A stretch of 64,000 bases of DNA, taken from the NCBI GenBank assembly GCA_964017195.1, contig OZ024897.1:11704451-11768450 (forward strand), given 5' to 3'. This DNA comes from Siderastrea radians (taxonomy: Eukaryota > Cnidaria > Anthozoa > Scleractinia > Rhizangiidae). Below the pieces are notes generated by a model. That model ran no database searches and was not told the DNA's origin. It saw only the letters and a list, made by a program, of their open reading frames with translations. Below, piece after piece: positions 33,601 through 43,200 of the stretch. A program made the position numbers and the translations under genes. The stretch's first letter is position 1. Each line of letters starts with the position of its first letter.

Positions 33601-36159
33601 CATTGGTGAAAGAGATCCGCGGAAATTTTGGAAAAGGCAAATGGCCCAAAGCTGAGATCAAAGGTACGTTTAGTTCTTTTCTGTAAGCGTTCTTATAAAG
33701 GTCAAATGTCCATAGTAGAGGGTTGTGCGTATCCAAGGTCAGTAGTATGGCTTCTCTCCACAAAAAAATACAAACGTTAGCGTCCATAATATGGAGGTCA
33801 CATTTTATGAGACTTAGCATCCGTTGTCCTTTTTACATTTACGAGGGTCCGTATGATAAAAAGTGTAATTAATTGGAACACAATTATAAGATAATGTATG
33901 GTTACTTTGCTGGAACTAAGTGGCCGTTTACACGAGATAGGGTGCCCCTAAATAGTAGGGTTACCCTCGGTAGTAGAGTTTCCCTTATCCTTTGTATTAC
34001 GCAGCTCGTTTTTCATGCGAGGGAGGGTGCCCTTAGGGGGAAGGCTTTCCTTACCTTGAAAGTAGGGAAACCCTACATGGTAGGGACATACGTCCTTGTA
34101 AAAATAAAAAGTAGGGCTAGCCCTAGCGGGTAGGGCTATATTTCGTTGTTCTCAGATGGCCACGCGCAAAAGGCGCCAAATTCGAGCATGGCTTTGAACT
34201 CTCCAAGCTCGAGCGACAAACCTGGAGAATATTCTCGGAGATTTCAACTTGAAATAATGACTAAAAGTCAACCTAAAGGTTCAGAAACGAAGAGGGATGC
34301 AATGGAGGAAGATCTGATCAAAGAAAGCGCTTTCGAGGTCGAATAAACCGATCAATACGCCCAGAAAGCAAGCGCGAAATTATTTACAAACGTCAACAAA
34401 CGAAAAGCACCGGCAAGCCAAAGTAAAGCAACAAGACAGCGAAGAAATTTTCTTGGTCAACGGAGGAAAAAAACAACTTGACTTAACTTACAACTTAAGT
34501 TCACACAGTGCTGCTCACTAGTTTAGCTTTAAAAATGTTTTTTTATTGTTTTGAAAAATTGTTTTTAAAATATTGATCTTTAGTTACCCCCCCCCCCCCT
34601 GAGATAGAGGCAATTCAGCTTATGTAAAATGACGCTATCTCTTGACCCTGCTAGGGAGGGTGCCCCTACTATGTTCGAACTTTGCATGTAGAACGATGGT
34701 ATCTTCATCTCTAGTAGGTAGGGTACCCCTATCCCCTAGGGGCACCCTTTTTCCATGTAAACGGGCCCTAAGATGAGACTATGAAGAATCTATACAGAAG
34801 AGAACTATGCTCACAAGGAGTAGTTCCATGCAGCATGTTAGTTTTGTCTTTCATTTTTTTGGCCGCACGACAAAGCCTTTCTTCTTGCGTTTTTCTCTTT
34901 CTCACGAGTTATAAAAATTCTTTCAATGTCTAGCTGCAGTTACTCAGTACTGGAGAAGTACAAGGGATGAAAGTGTTAGGAGGCGAAACGGCACTTTTGA
35001 ACAACATCGGATTGCTGCAAGGAGGCGCTTGAGAGTTAAAAGGGTAATTAATTTTATGTTTGGTTACTGCCCAATGTACTCTTCCCACTAATGCAGCTTT
35101 TCATTTTAGAAGCTGTGCTGTTTTTACTCAAACGAAGGCGCTTATTACAAAAACTTGCTATGTTGGAAGAGTAGTTACGTTTATTCAAGAGACGCGTTTT
35201 ATAAGGACGGGGCGTTTACTTTTTGGGGATGTTAAGGCTGTGAAAATGTCAATTCCGAATATCAACAGTCGATGTGTGCAGAACGCAGAAAAGAAGTATT
35301 AAATTAAAAAAAACATGAAAAAATATTTAAATTACTCTATACTACTGCACGATTTCGGTGAATTCGCCTTAAATTAAAATTAAAACAAACAAACAAAACA
35401 ATATAGTGCACCCCATCGTTCATCGTTTATTAGATTGAACCAAGGAAATGACCCTATTGAGTAAACACCAGAGCGTATATTCTTTTAGGAGACATTTGCA
35501 GGTGTGTTTATTCTAGCCCGAGACGTTTATTTGAGACAAGGCCTTTAAACGAGTAAATACCGTAGGTCCCCAAGCAACAAAACACAAAGTAACTGTAGGG
35601 CAGTATTTTATGAACCTTATTTAAAGAGAGTTTCGCCCTTCCAGAATCGCAACATTTTAAAGCTGTCGCTAATAAATCCTGTAATTAGGCCACTTTGCGA
35701 CCAGTAGGTTGCCTATTAGAGTTACTAAACGAAGGCAAAAAGCAAACCCAGCCATGACCACTTCATTATTACTTTATTTTAAGAATAAGTTGCATTACCG
35801 TGTTAAATAATATTCACTGGTTATTGTTGTTTTTGTCTTAGAAACTGATTTACCGGCAAGAAATGGTTGTAAAAGCCGAGTTGTCTCATGAAGACAAGGA
35901 GAAGATCCATGCGTTGCTTAGGCTAGACAATGCCTTAGACTTCATGTCTTCAGAGGAAAGTGAAGAGGAGTCTGGTGAAAGTAACGGTCCACCACCAAGA
36001 CACATCAAGCCTCTAAAATGGGAGAGGACAAAGCTAAAGAGAATAAAAGTGGTGCTGGATTCGACATATCAAGCAAGAATGAGTAAACGACAGAAACGAA
36101 CAGCGGCCAAAATTACAAGAAATAGACCGCAATTTCTCTACCCGGGAAATCCCGCATAA
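30624..36159 (+). CDS. intact five-exon CACTA accessory gene, candidate TnpA-like protein
   Basis: Five exons join in phase with canonical sites: 30,624-30,854, 31,521-31,594, 33,572-33,663, 34,934-35,043 and 35,842-36,159, giving 274 residues without interruption. Residues ~30-65 form a helical, charged, probably coiled-coil segment (LIMSELSELRKENRKLNKRL). The middle is basic with Trp/Tyr residues (KGKWPKAEI, AAVTQYWRSTRDESVRRR). The last exon has a long acidic run (MSSEESEEESGESN), then PLKWERTKLKRIK and a basic tail. No catalytic motif is visible. It is transcribed away from the kinase and transposase. A coiled coil plus basic patches suits a DNA-binding partner such as TnpA, but this is inference. 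It remains intact while the transposase is broken. The long introns hold repeats. Confidence 0.7.
31841..31905. repeat. purine/pyrimidine inverted repeat
   Basis: A GGAGGAGGGGAGGGG stretch followed by its near-complement CCCCTCCCCCTCCTCC. It lies in intron 2 of the five-exon gene and could form a hairpin or triplex. Confidence 0.6.
32338..33530 (+). repeat. five tandem copies of a ~237-bp unit
   Basis: Copies begin near 32,341, 32,587, 32,821, 33,054 and 33,294, each with GACATCCATTGATATCAAGT, GTGGGCAGTCCGAAGGCGG and a T-rich tract of variable length. They sit in intron 2 of the five-exon gene and end 40 bp before exon 3. Open frames within them are repeat artefacts. Confidence 0.9.
33921..34767. 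mobile_element. ~0.85-kb inverted-repeat element in intron 3
   Basis: Inverted ends (GGCCGTTTACACGAGATAGG and GGGGCACCC...GTAAACGGGCC) are flanked by CTAAG on both sides, a probable 5-bp target duplication. The interior repeats TAGGG/CCCTA motifs. No transposase frame. Confidence 0.7.
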
Positions 36160-36815
36160 TTGTCCCCCTTGGGCGGGACGTATAGCCACTGAATGACATT
36201 CTCGGCTCCTGTCGATTCCTAATATTGAACAACTTTTACCTACTCTCAAAAGGAAATTAGTATCGCTTAGTGGCATTCAATGGTCTCACTGTAATTCTGC
36301 TAACACCAACTGACTTAAATCAGAGCTACCCGTCCAAGATTCAAAAATTTAATTAGTAATAGCTGAAACTAGTGTTTTTTTTCTTATGGTGTGGTCACGG
36401 GGTGACCCATCAATGACTGCTGCCTCGATCGTCATTGATTACTTTTTTGCAACATCAAATCGTCAGTCAAATCGTCCCCATTGTTTTCAATTTGTCGTAA
36501 ATTTCTCTCTCTGTCATCAGAAATAAGTTCAGGATAACCTTGTTACTTTTGCGATCTCTGTCTGTTTAATTATTACCTTGATTGGGATTAAAAGCACAGA
36601 GTTTTGGAGGATAACGTTGTCAGGAACAATTTCTATTATTAAGTATTACAATTTCTATAATTAAGTATTTAGCATCATTGTTATATGTTTCATATTATGT
36701 AAATTAGTATTTTATTGCTCATTTTTCCTTGTTACCATACTTTTTTGTAAATTAGTCTTTTTCCGTGTACGGCACATTTCATCATATTCACATGCTAATT
36801 TGCGCCTTATAAGTA
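36160..36815. other. CACTA interior, no gene
   Basis: AT-rich sequence after the five-exon gene and before the tRNA-like palindrome. Nothing recognised apart from a short ATT run near 36,817-36,830. Confidence 0.45.
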
Positions 36816-36956
36816 ATTATTATTATTATTATGAAGTTATGAATATATGAAATTCATATATTTGAACTGCGGAATGAAGAAATAAATGTAAAGAAGATCC
36901 TCGCAGTTATTAGCGCAACTTATGCAGTTGCGAAAAGAAAGCCTGAAAAAAAATCA

Positions 36957-37027
36957 GGCTTGCCGGGATTCGAACCCTGACCTCTGCGATACCGGTGCAG
37001 CGCTCTAACCAATTGAGCTAACAAGCC
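36957..37027 (-). tRNA. tRNA-like unit 1 (nominal anticodon GGU)
   Basis: Acceptor ends GGCTTGT/GCAAGCC pair. The internal promoter boxes are TAGCTCAATTGG and GGTTCGAATCC, the second a perfect B box. The nominal anticodon is GGU (Thr), but position 33 is C rather than U, anticodon-stem pair 31-39 is A-C, and the T arm is short by a base or two. A T run follows, so Pol III transcription is plausible. A role as a decoding tRNA is doubtful. Confidence 0.6.
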
Positions 37028-37204
37028 AACTGGGAGCTGGTCATTAAATTGGTTCGTAATATACCCGGGAAAGATGAAGATGAAGTTATGAATATATGAA
37101 ATTCATATATTTGAACTGCGGAATGAAGAAATAAATGTAAAGAAGATCCTCGCAGTTATTAGCGCAACTTATGCAGTTGCGAAAAGAAAGCCTGAAAAAA
37201 ATCA

Positions 37205-37275
37205 GGCTTGCCGGGATTCGAACCCTGACCTCTGCGATACCGGTGCAGCGCTCTAACCAATTGAGCTAACAAGCC
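37205..37275 (-). tRNA. tRNA-like unit 2
   Basis: Same sequence as unit 1, one repeat period downstream. Confidence 0.6.
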
Positions 37276-37457
37276 AACTGGGAGCTGGTCATTAAATTGG
37301 TTCGTAATATACCCGGGAAAGATGAAGATGAAGTTATGAATATATGAAATTCATATATTTGAACTGCGGAATGAAGAAATAAATGTAAAGAAGATCCTCG
37401 CAGTTATTAGCGCAACTTATGCAGTTGCGAAAAGAAAGCCTGAAAAAAAAAAAAATC

Positions 37458-37529
37458 AGGCTTGCCGGGATTCGAACCCTGACCTCTGCGATACCGGTGC
37501 AGCGCTCTAACCAATTGAGCTAACAAGCC
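37458..37529 (-). tRNA. tRNA-like unit 3
   Basis: Same sequence; its flanking T run (A run on the plus strand) is the longest of the array. Ends are accurate to about one base. Confidence 0.6.
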
Positions 37530-37765
37530 AACTGGGAGCTGGTCATTAAATTGGTTCGTAATATACCCGGGAAAGATGAAGATGAAGTTATGAATATATG
37601 AAAGTCATATATTTGAACTGCGGAATGAAGAAATAAATGTAAAGAAGATCCTTTACATTTATTTCTTCATTCCGCAGTTCAAATATATGAATTTCATATA
37701 TTCATAACTTCATCTTCATCTTTCCCGGGTATATTACGAACCAATTTAATGACCAGCTCCCAGTT

Positions 37766-37836
37766 GGCTTGTTAGCTCAATTGGTTAGAGCGCTGCACCG
37801 GTATCGCAGAGGTCAGGGTTCGAATCCCGGCAAGCC
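37766..37836 (+). tRNA. tRNA-like unit 4, first of the right arm
   Basis: Same sequence in plus orientation, followed by TGATTTTTTTTC. Confidence 0.6.
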
Positions 37837-38014
37837 TGATTTTTTTTCAGGCTTTCTTTTCGCAACTGCATAAGTTGCGCTAATAACTGCGAGGATCTTC
37901 TTTACATTTATTTCTTCATTCCGCAGTTCAAATATATGAATTTCATATATTCATAACTTCATCTTCATCTTTCCCGGGTATATTACGAACCAATTTAATG
38001 ACCAGCTCCCAGTT

Positions 38015-38085
38015 GGCTTGTTAGCTCAATTGGTTAGAGCGCTGCACCGGTATCGCAGAGGTCAGGGTTCGAATCCCGGCAAGCC
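38015..38085 (+). tRNA. tRNA-like unit 5
   Basis: Same sequence and flanks. Confidence 0.6.
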
Positions 38086-38262
38086 TGATTTTTTTCAGGC
38101 TTTCTTTTCGCAACTGCATAAGTTGCGCTAATAACTGCGAGGATCTTCTTTACATTTATTTCTTCATTCCGCAGTTCAAATATATGAATTTCATATATTC
38201 ATAACTTCATCTTCATCTTTCCCGGGTATATTACGAACCAATTTAATGACCAGCTCCCAGTT

Positions 38263-38333
38263 GGCTTGTTAGCTCAATTGGTTAGAGCGCTGCACCGGTA
38301 TCGCAGAGGTCAGGGTTCGAATCCCGGCAAGCC
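38263..38333 (+). tRNA. tRNA-like unit 6
   Basis: Same sequence and flanks. Confidence 0.6.
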
Positions 38334-38510
38334 TGATTTTTTTCAGGCTTTCTTTTCGCAACTGCATAAGTTGCGCTAATAACTGCGAGGATCTTCTTTA
38401 CATTTATTTCTTCATTCCGCAGTTCAAATATATGAATTTCATATATTCATAACTTCATCTTCATCTTTCCCGGGTATATTACGAACCAATTTAATGACCA
38501 GCTCCCAGTT

Positions 38511-38581
38511 GGCTTGTTAGCTCAATTGGTTAGAGCGCTGCACCGGTATCGCAGAGGTCAGGGTTCGAATCCCGGCAAGCC
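38511..38581 (+). tRNA. tRNA-like unit 7
   Basis: Same sequence and flanks. Confidence 0.6.
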
Positions 38582-38758
38582 TGATTTTTTTCAGGCTTTC
38601 TTTTCGCAACTGCATAAGTTGCGCTAATAACTGCGAGGATCTTCTTTACATTTATTTCTTCATTCCGCAGTTCAAATATATGAATTTCATATATTCATAA
38701 CTTCATCTTCATCTTTCCCGGGTATATTACGAACCAATTTAATGACCAGCTCCCAGTT

Positions 38759-38829
38759 GGCTTGTTAGCTCAATTGGTTAGAGCGCTGCACCGGTATCGC
38801 AGAGGTCAGGGTTCGAATCCCGGCAAGCC
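38759..38829 (+). tRNA. tRNA-like unit 8
   Basis: Same tRNA-like sequence. The downstream flank has a longer T run and one substitution (AAGGTGCG for AAGTTGCG). Confidence 0.6.
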
Positions 38830-39010
38830 TGATTTTTTTTTTTCAGGCTTTCTTTTCGCAACTGCATAAGGTGCGCTAATAACTGCGAGGATCTTCTTTA
38901 CATTTATTTCTTCATTCCGCAGTTCAAATATATGAATTTCATATATTCATAACTTCATCTTCATCTTTCCCGGGTATATTACGAACCAATTTAATGACCA
39001 GCTCCCAGTT

Positions 39011-39081
39011 GGCTTGTTAGCTCAATTGGTTAGAGCGCTGCACCGGTATCGCAGAGGTCAGGGTTCGAATCCCGGCAAGCC
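39011..39081 (+). tRNA. tRNA-like unit 9, last of the array
   Basis: Same sequence. The unit ends in an ATT repeat at ~39,150-39,165. Confidence 0.6.
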
Positions 39082-39394
39082 TGATTTTTTTTCAGGCTTT
39101 CTTTTCGCAACTGCATAAGTTGCGCTAATAACTGCGAGGATCTTCTTTACATTTATTATTATTATTGTTGTTATTAATGTTGACGAAACAATGAATAAAT
39201 CATTAAACAACAGAAAAGGTATTCTTGTAGTCTCAGTCCATCTCATTTGCAGATGACCACCATTTACGCAAACATAGCCAAAAAAAATCTCGAAGCCCCA
39301 TTTTAGTTGCCACTTTAATTTGTTACAATAACACCCTTAAAATAAGATGCATATGCCTGCTTTTGTAGGCCTTCGTACCCTCAATAATTAAGTT

Positions 39395-39858
39395 AAGGTT
39401 TCTTGGGAATTCAACGGTTTCTTGTACATCTGAAATAATTCCAAGTTACAGAAGCATGACGGCAACCTATATTTCCCCACGAAAAGTAGCTTAAACACCC
39501 TCGGAAACTTTACGGGTACTGAGTATTTCAGAAAAATATCCGCGTTAAAGAAACACAACTGGAACACGCGATTCCGCAAGAATCTAGTTTCCGCAACTCG
39601 GGAATTTGGCGGATTCTTATGTTTACGACCTATTTCCGAACTACAGAAACACGACGGCTTCTCGTGTTTCCGCAATAAAAACGGCCTTACGGAAACGTGA
39701 GTTTAAGTGGTGCGTTTCCGCGACTCCGCAGCGACGGAAACATAACGTAAAGTTGTGTTCCCCGTAACGGATAGTCACAATTCCGCTTGCGGAAATTCAG
39801 GTATCCGTTAAGTAACCGCAGTAAAACCGGTAGCGGATACGCCTTATTTCACCCTGTG
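39395..39858. repeat. CACTA right terminal and subterminal repeats
   Basis: Many GGAAAC/GTTTCCG-type motifs in both orientations, ending in TATTTCACCCTGTG, the complement of the left terminus. Confidence 0.75.
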
Positions 39859-40218
39859 AAAGATAGCGACTGTATGACTTAGACATGAAACATAGATCAA
39901 ATACTTCCTCGTGCTCGATGCATAAAATTAATCCCACTGTTGTCTTTTCCCCTTCCTTGCTGCTCCCACCACAACTGGTTACACAACCCATCAAATTGGC
40001 GTGTGTTGAGGTGATATTTCATACAATTGTTGGCTAACTTGAGTTAAAGGTAACGTATCTCTTTGAATTCGCGGCAGCATGGTGACCTATCATTCTTTTT
40101 ATTGCACGTTGCGAAAGAACAATCAGAGAAAGTTTCCAAAAAAAAAAAGTTTGTCAGCTTATGGTTCGAGTGAATCACCTTTAACAATTTCATGATTTCT
40201 TTTTTGTGTTTTTCTCAG

Positions 40219-40240
40219 GGAAACTTAAAGCTTGTCAAAC
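40219..40240 (+). promoter_or_regulatory. 5' leader of carbonic anhydrase gene 1 after the intron-1 acceptor
   Basis: The acceptor TTTTTCTCAG precedes GGAAACTTAAAGCTTGTCAA and the start codon. The same acceptor-leader-ATG order occurs in gene 2 (53,861), which supports a spliced 5' leader in both. Confidence 0.65.
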
Positions 40241-43200
40241 ATGGCTAACTTTTTGTTGATGGTATTTGTATGTGCTGCTGGAGTTTCCGTTGCCCTGGCT
40301 GCAGGTAAGTTATTGCTGGTTATTATATGCTAAAACGTTATCGGTTACCTGTTTGGAGAGAAAACATGGTCCAAAATGCATTCATATGTTTGCACATTCA
40401 CATGTCTGTGTGTGATTACTAATCTCCTAGGAAACAGTCATTCTATGGGAAAGATGTGATTCAGATGTGATGCCTATGTTGATCATGACTTTAAGACAAG
40501 ATGAAAGTTTCACAGCACAGTTTCAAAACTGTACAGGTTTACACGAGTGAAACATGCTGAAATTTGAAAGCCGAAGTACTTGTATTGTGACTGGAGATGA
40601 GTAAAAAAATATAGCCACGCTAAAAACGTTAGGGTTTAAATTACAAATTGAGAGTGAAACCTTGAAATATCTTTTCAGTGTTTGTAACACTGCAATTCCA
40701 CACACACCGCGGTTTTTTTGTTTCGATCTCCTGTTTTAAGAGAAAATGGAAGGTCTATGGAATGGCTGGTTTAAATAATTCCTGTTATTAAGGCTGCTTC
40801 TGATTTGTTTTCCTTTTAGAATGGAGCTACGATCTAAATTCAGCAGAAGGTATGTTTTTTTTTCTTCTTTTTCAGAGTTGCCCTCTTTTCCCATTAGAGA
40901 GAAAACCAGTTTGTCTGAAAAGGAATGATAATGTGCGCTCTTTGACACTCGCGATGTTATTTGCTGAAAAAATACGTTTTCGAATGCTTTTCTGTTTCAT
41001 GCGAAAGAAGGTTGACATGGTTTCCTTCCGAAAGTTTTCAGTCCGACGGGAGATCTCCCTAGATGGAGCTCCCTGCCCTCTGTGATTTTTTTGAATGAGC
41101 ATCTTTTTGGCCGTCCCCTAGCGTTGTCTCTTTATTCTACCTGGGGCTTGACCTACAGCTAACGACAGCACGATTCGCGGAAATTACATGCAGTGCAACT
41201 ATCATGCTGAGAGCGCCTAAACAAGAATAATCAAACCGCCTTACAGAAGACAAACAGCGATTTCCAATTTTAGGCGATTAAGCCAGGAAGTATTTTTATC
41301 ATGTAACATTTAATATTCCGACTATAAATTTGGGCTGACATTTTGTATTCTAGTCTGCAATATGTAATTACAATAGTTTTCATTGCTTAGGTGGTCTAGG
41401 TTAAAGGAAACTCACCAGTTTGGCAACACTCCATCATTCTTTTCTATCGTACTCTCTCCTAGGTATAACCATACCACATAAAGACACATTTGGTTACACT
41501 AATTAACTTGACCATGGTAGTGCATTTAGCGTAGTTACACTAAATTGACCGTAGTAGCGCACTACCACAACGATTTGCCCGCCAACCAAAAAACTGTGAC
41601 GAATTCGTTTTAGCCCAGGGCATAAAAACGGGGATTTTAAGGTAGTCGTAGTTTTGTTAATACGTCACCTCAAAATAGAGGCATCTGTGTCCCACTGAAA
41701 GAAAAAAGTGGTAGTGGAAGTGTTTGGATTGGCTAGATTTCCTTTAAAAAGCAGGGATTCTAAGGTCCGCGAAAGTTAAGGCTTTGCATGTTTCTGTCGT
41801 CAATTTAAGATTCAGGCATCAGTGTACGTATTGGTGAACGAATTTTAGAACAAAGTGTTGAAAAGTTAGGCATACTAAGGGACACAAAAAAGACCTAAAA
41901 AGCTAAGTATTAATAGTGTCGATTACTATCCAGGTCCCAGCCATTGGGGTGGCCTCTGCGGCGGCTCGAAACAATCGCCTATAGACATCGTCACCAGCAC
42001 AACAAAGTATGATTCGGGACTGAGCGCTCAGTGGAACCTCGTCAACTACGACAATAATCCAGGGGGAAATTTCACAGGTAGCAACGCCGGCGGCCACACC
42101 TTGAAGGTTTCGTTCGATGCTAATTATTACAACGTGAGTGGAGGTGGTTTGCCGGGCACTTACACCACAGTTCAGTTTCATCTTCATTGGGGATCGATGA
42201 GCACTAACGGATCAGAACATACTGTGGATGGCTATCGATTTCCTGCAGAGGTCTGTATATACCATACGGGTACTGTATGTACTCTAGGGGTACTATGTAT
42301 ACCGTAAGTGCGTGTGCTATAAATATCGCCGGTAAGGGTACCCCGTGTAGTATGATTTCAGTTGTTATCATTAATGAACCTGACACTAGTCAGAAAGATA
42401 TTTGGAATTGATTATGAAAAGGCTTGTTAATGGTGCTGCATATAACGTGGAGACAATGTATATACAACAGAGCTACTGCATATACCGAAGGCGTACTGCA
42501 AAAATCGCAGGGTACTGTATATACCCTAGGAGGACTGCATTGCAGGCGTACTCTATATACCGTAGGGTACTTAATGTACCAATGGGGTACTGTATATGGT
42601 AGTCCACTGTTGAACAGCAGTAATTTGAATGAAAATACCATTTGATTTTTGGCTATAAATCGAGAATTTTGAGCGACAGTAAAAGTTGTCTTCGTAAAAA
42701 CGACAGTATAAACTACAATATAATCCTGCTAACTCTTTGAAGCATTGCGAGCATCAACGCAGTATGTCATCGGACAACGTTCCGTAACAGTTTCATTCAC
42801 CAAATAATAGAATCCTGATAACTTGAACAGTCGGGGAAAACACCTGACTAAATTGTTCAAGACAGCGATTTATTGGTCTCAAACTAAGAGTAAAAGTGGG
42901 GGAAACAGCTTTTGAGTCAACGAGAAGTTCGAGTTGTTGGGGCTCGAGTTGTACACGTCGAGATTCTACCGTGGTGTAAGCGATTAAGTCACGACCACAA
43001 GTTTAGGAACACGTCGCGTGACACTCGTAACGTCAAATATGTTAGCTATAAGGAGTAGTATTTTAGTTTGTTTGTTTTCAATTGTTGGAAAAGTTCTAAA
43101 AAGGTTTCTACTAACGTTTGAACGTAAAAAAAGCCGGACTTCGAGAGCCTTTTTTTTTGTTTGAAAATGCTTAAAAGTCACAAGATATCCGTGGCAGATG

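Larger units (their letters stand above)
36830..39160. repeat. palindromic array of nine tRNA-like units
   Basis: Three units in minus orientation are followed by six in plus orientation. Each is about 247 bp and nearly identical. The arms meet at ~37,648 with a spacer of only about six bases (AAGATC) between GGAATGAAGAAATAAATG... and its complement. Each unit holds a ~71-nt tRNA-like sequence, a T run, TCAGGCTTTCTTTTCGCAAC, GCGAGGATCTTCTTTACATT, and a short inverted repeat ATATATGAATTTCATATAT. Units differ mainly in T-run length. The homogeneity points to recent amplification or conversion. Confidence 0.92.
21952..39858. mobile_element. 17.9-kb CACTA/EnSpm-type transposon with cargo
   Basis: The ends are CACAGGGTGAAATA in inverted orientation (left from 21,952, right to 39,858), flanked by a 3-bp AAA duplication (21,949-21,951 and 39,859-39,861). 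A CAC start and 3-bp duplication are CACTA features, and a minus-strand Transposase_21-type gene lies inside. Removing the element joins copy B cleanly onto sequence matching copy A, which independently confirms both ends. It carries a kinase gene, a five-exon gene, tandem repeats, a small element and a tRNA-like palindrome. The transposase is broken, so mobilisation would need another copy. Confidence 0.9.

Noticed and set aside
36957..39081. Nine ordinary threonine tRNA genes
   Set aside because: C33, the stem mismatch and the short T arm argue against decoding tRNAs; kept as tRNA-like units.
36830..39160. CRISPR array
   Set aside because: Units are long, inverted and tRNA-like, and the genome is animal; spacing and content do not fit.
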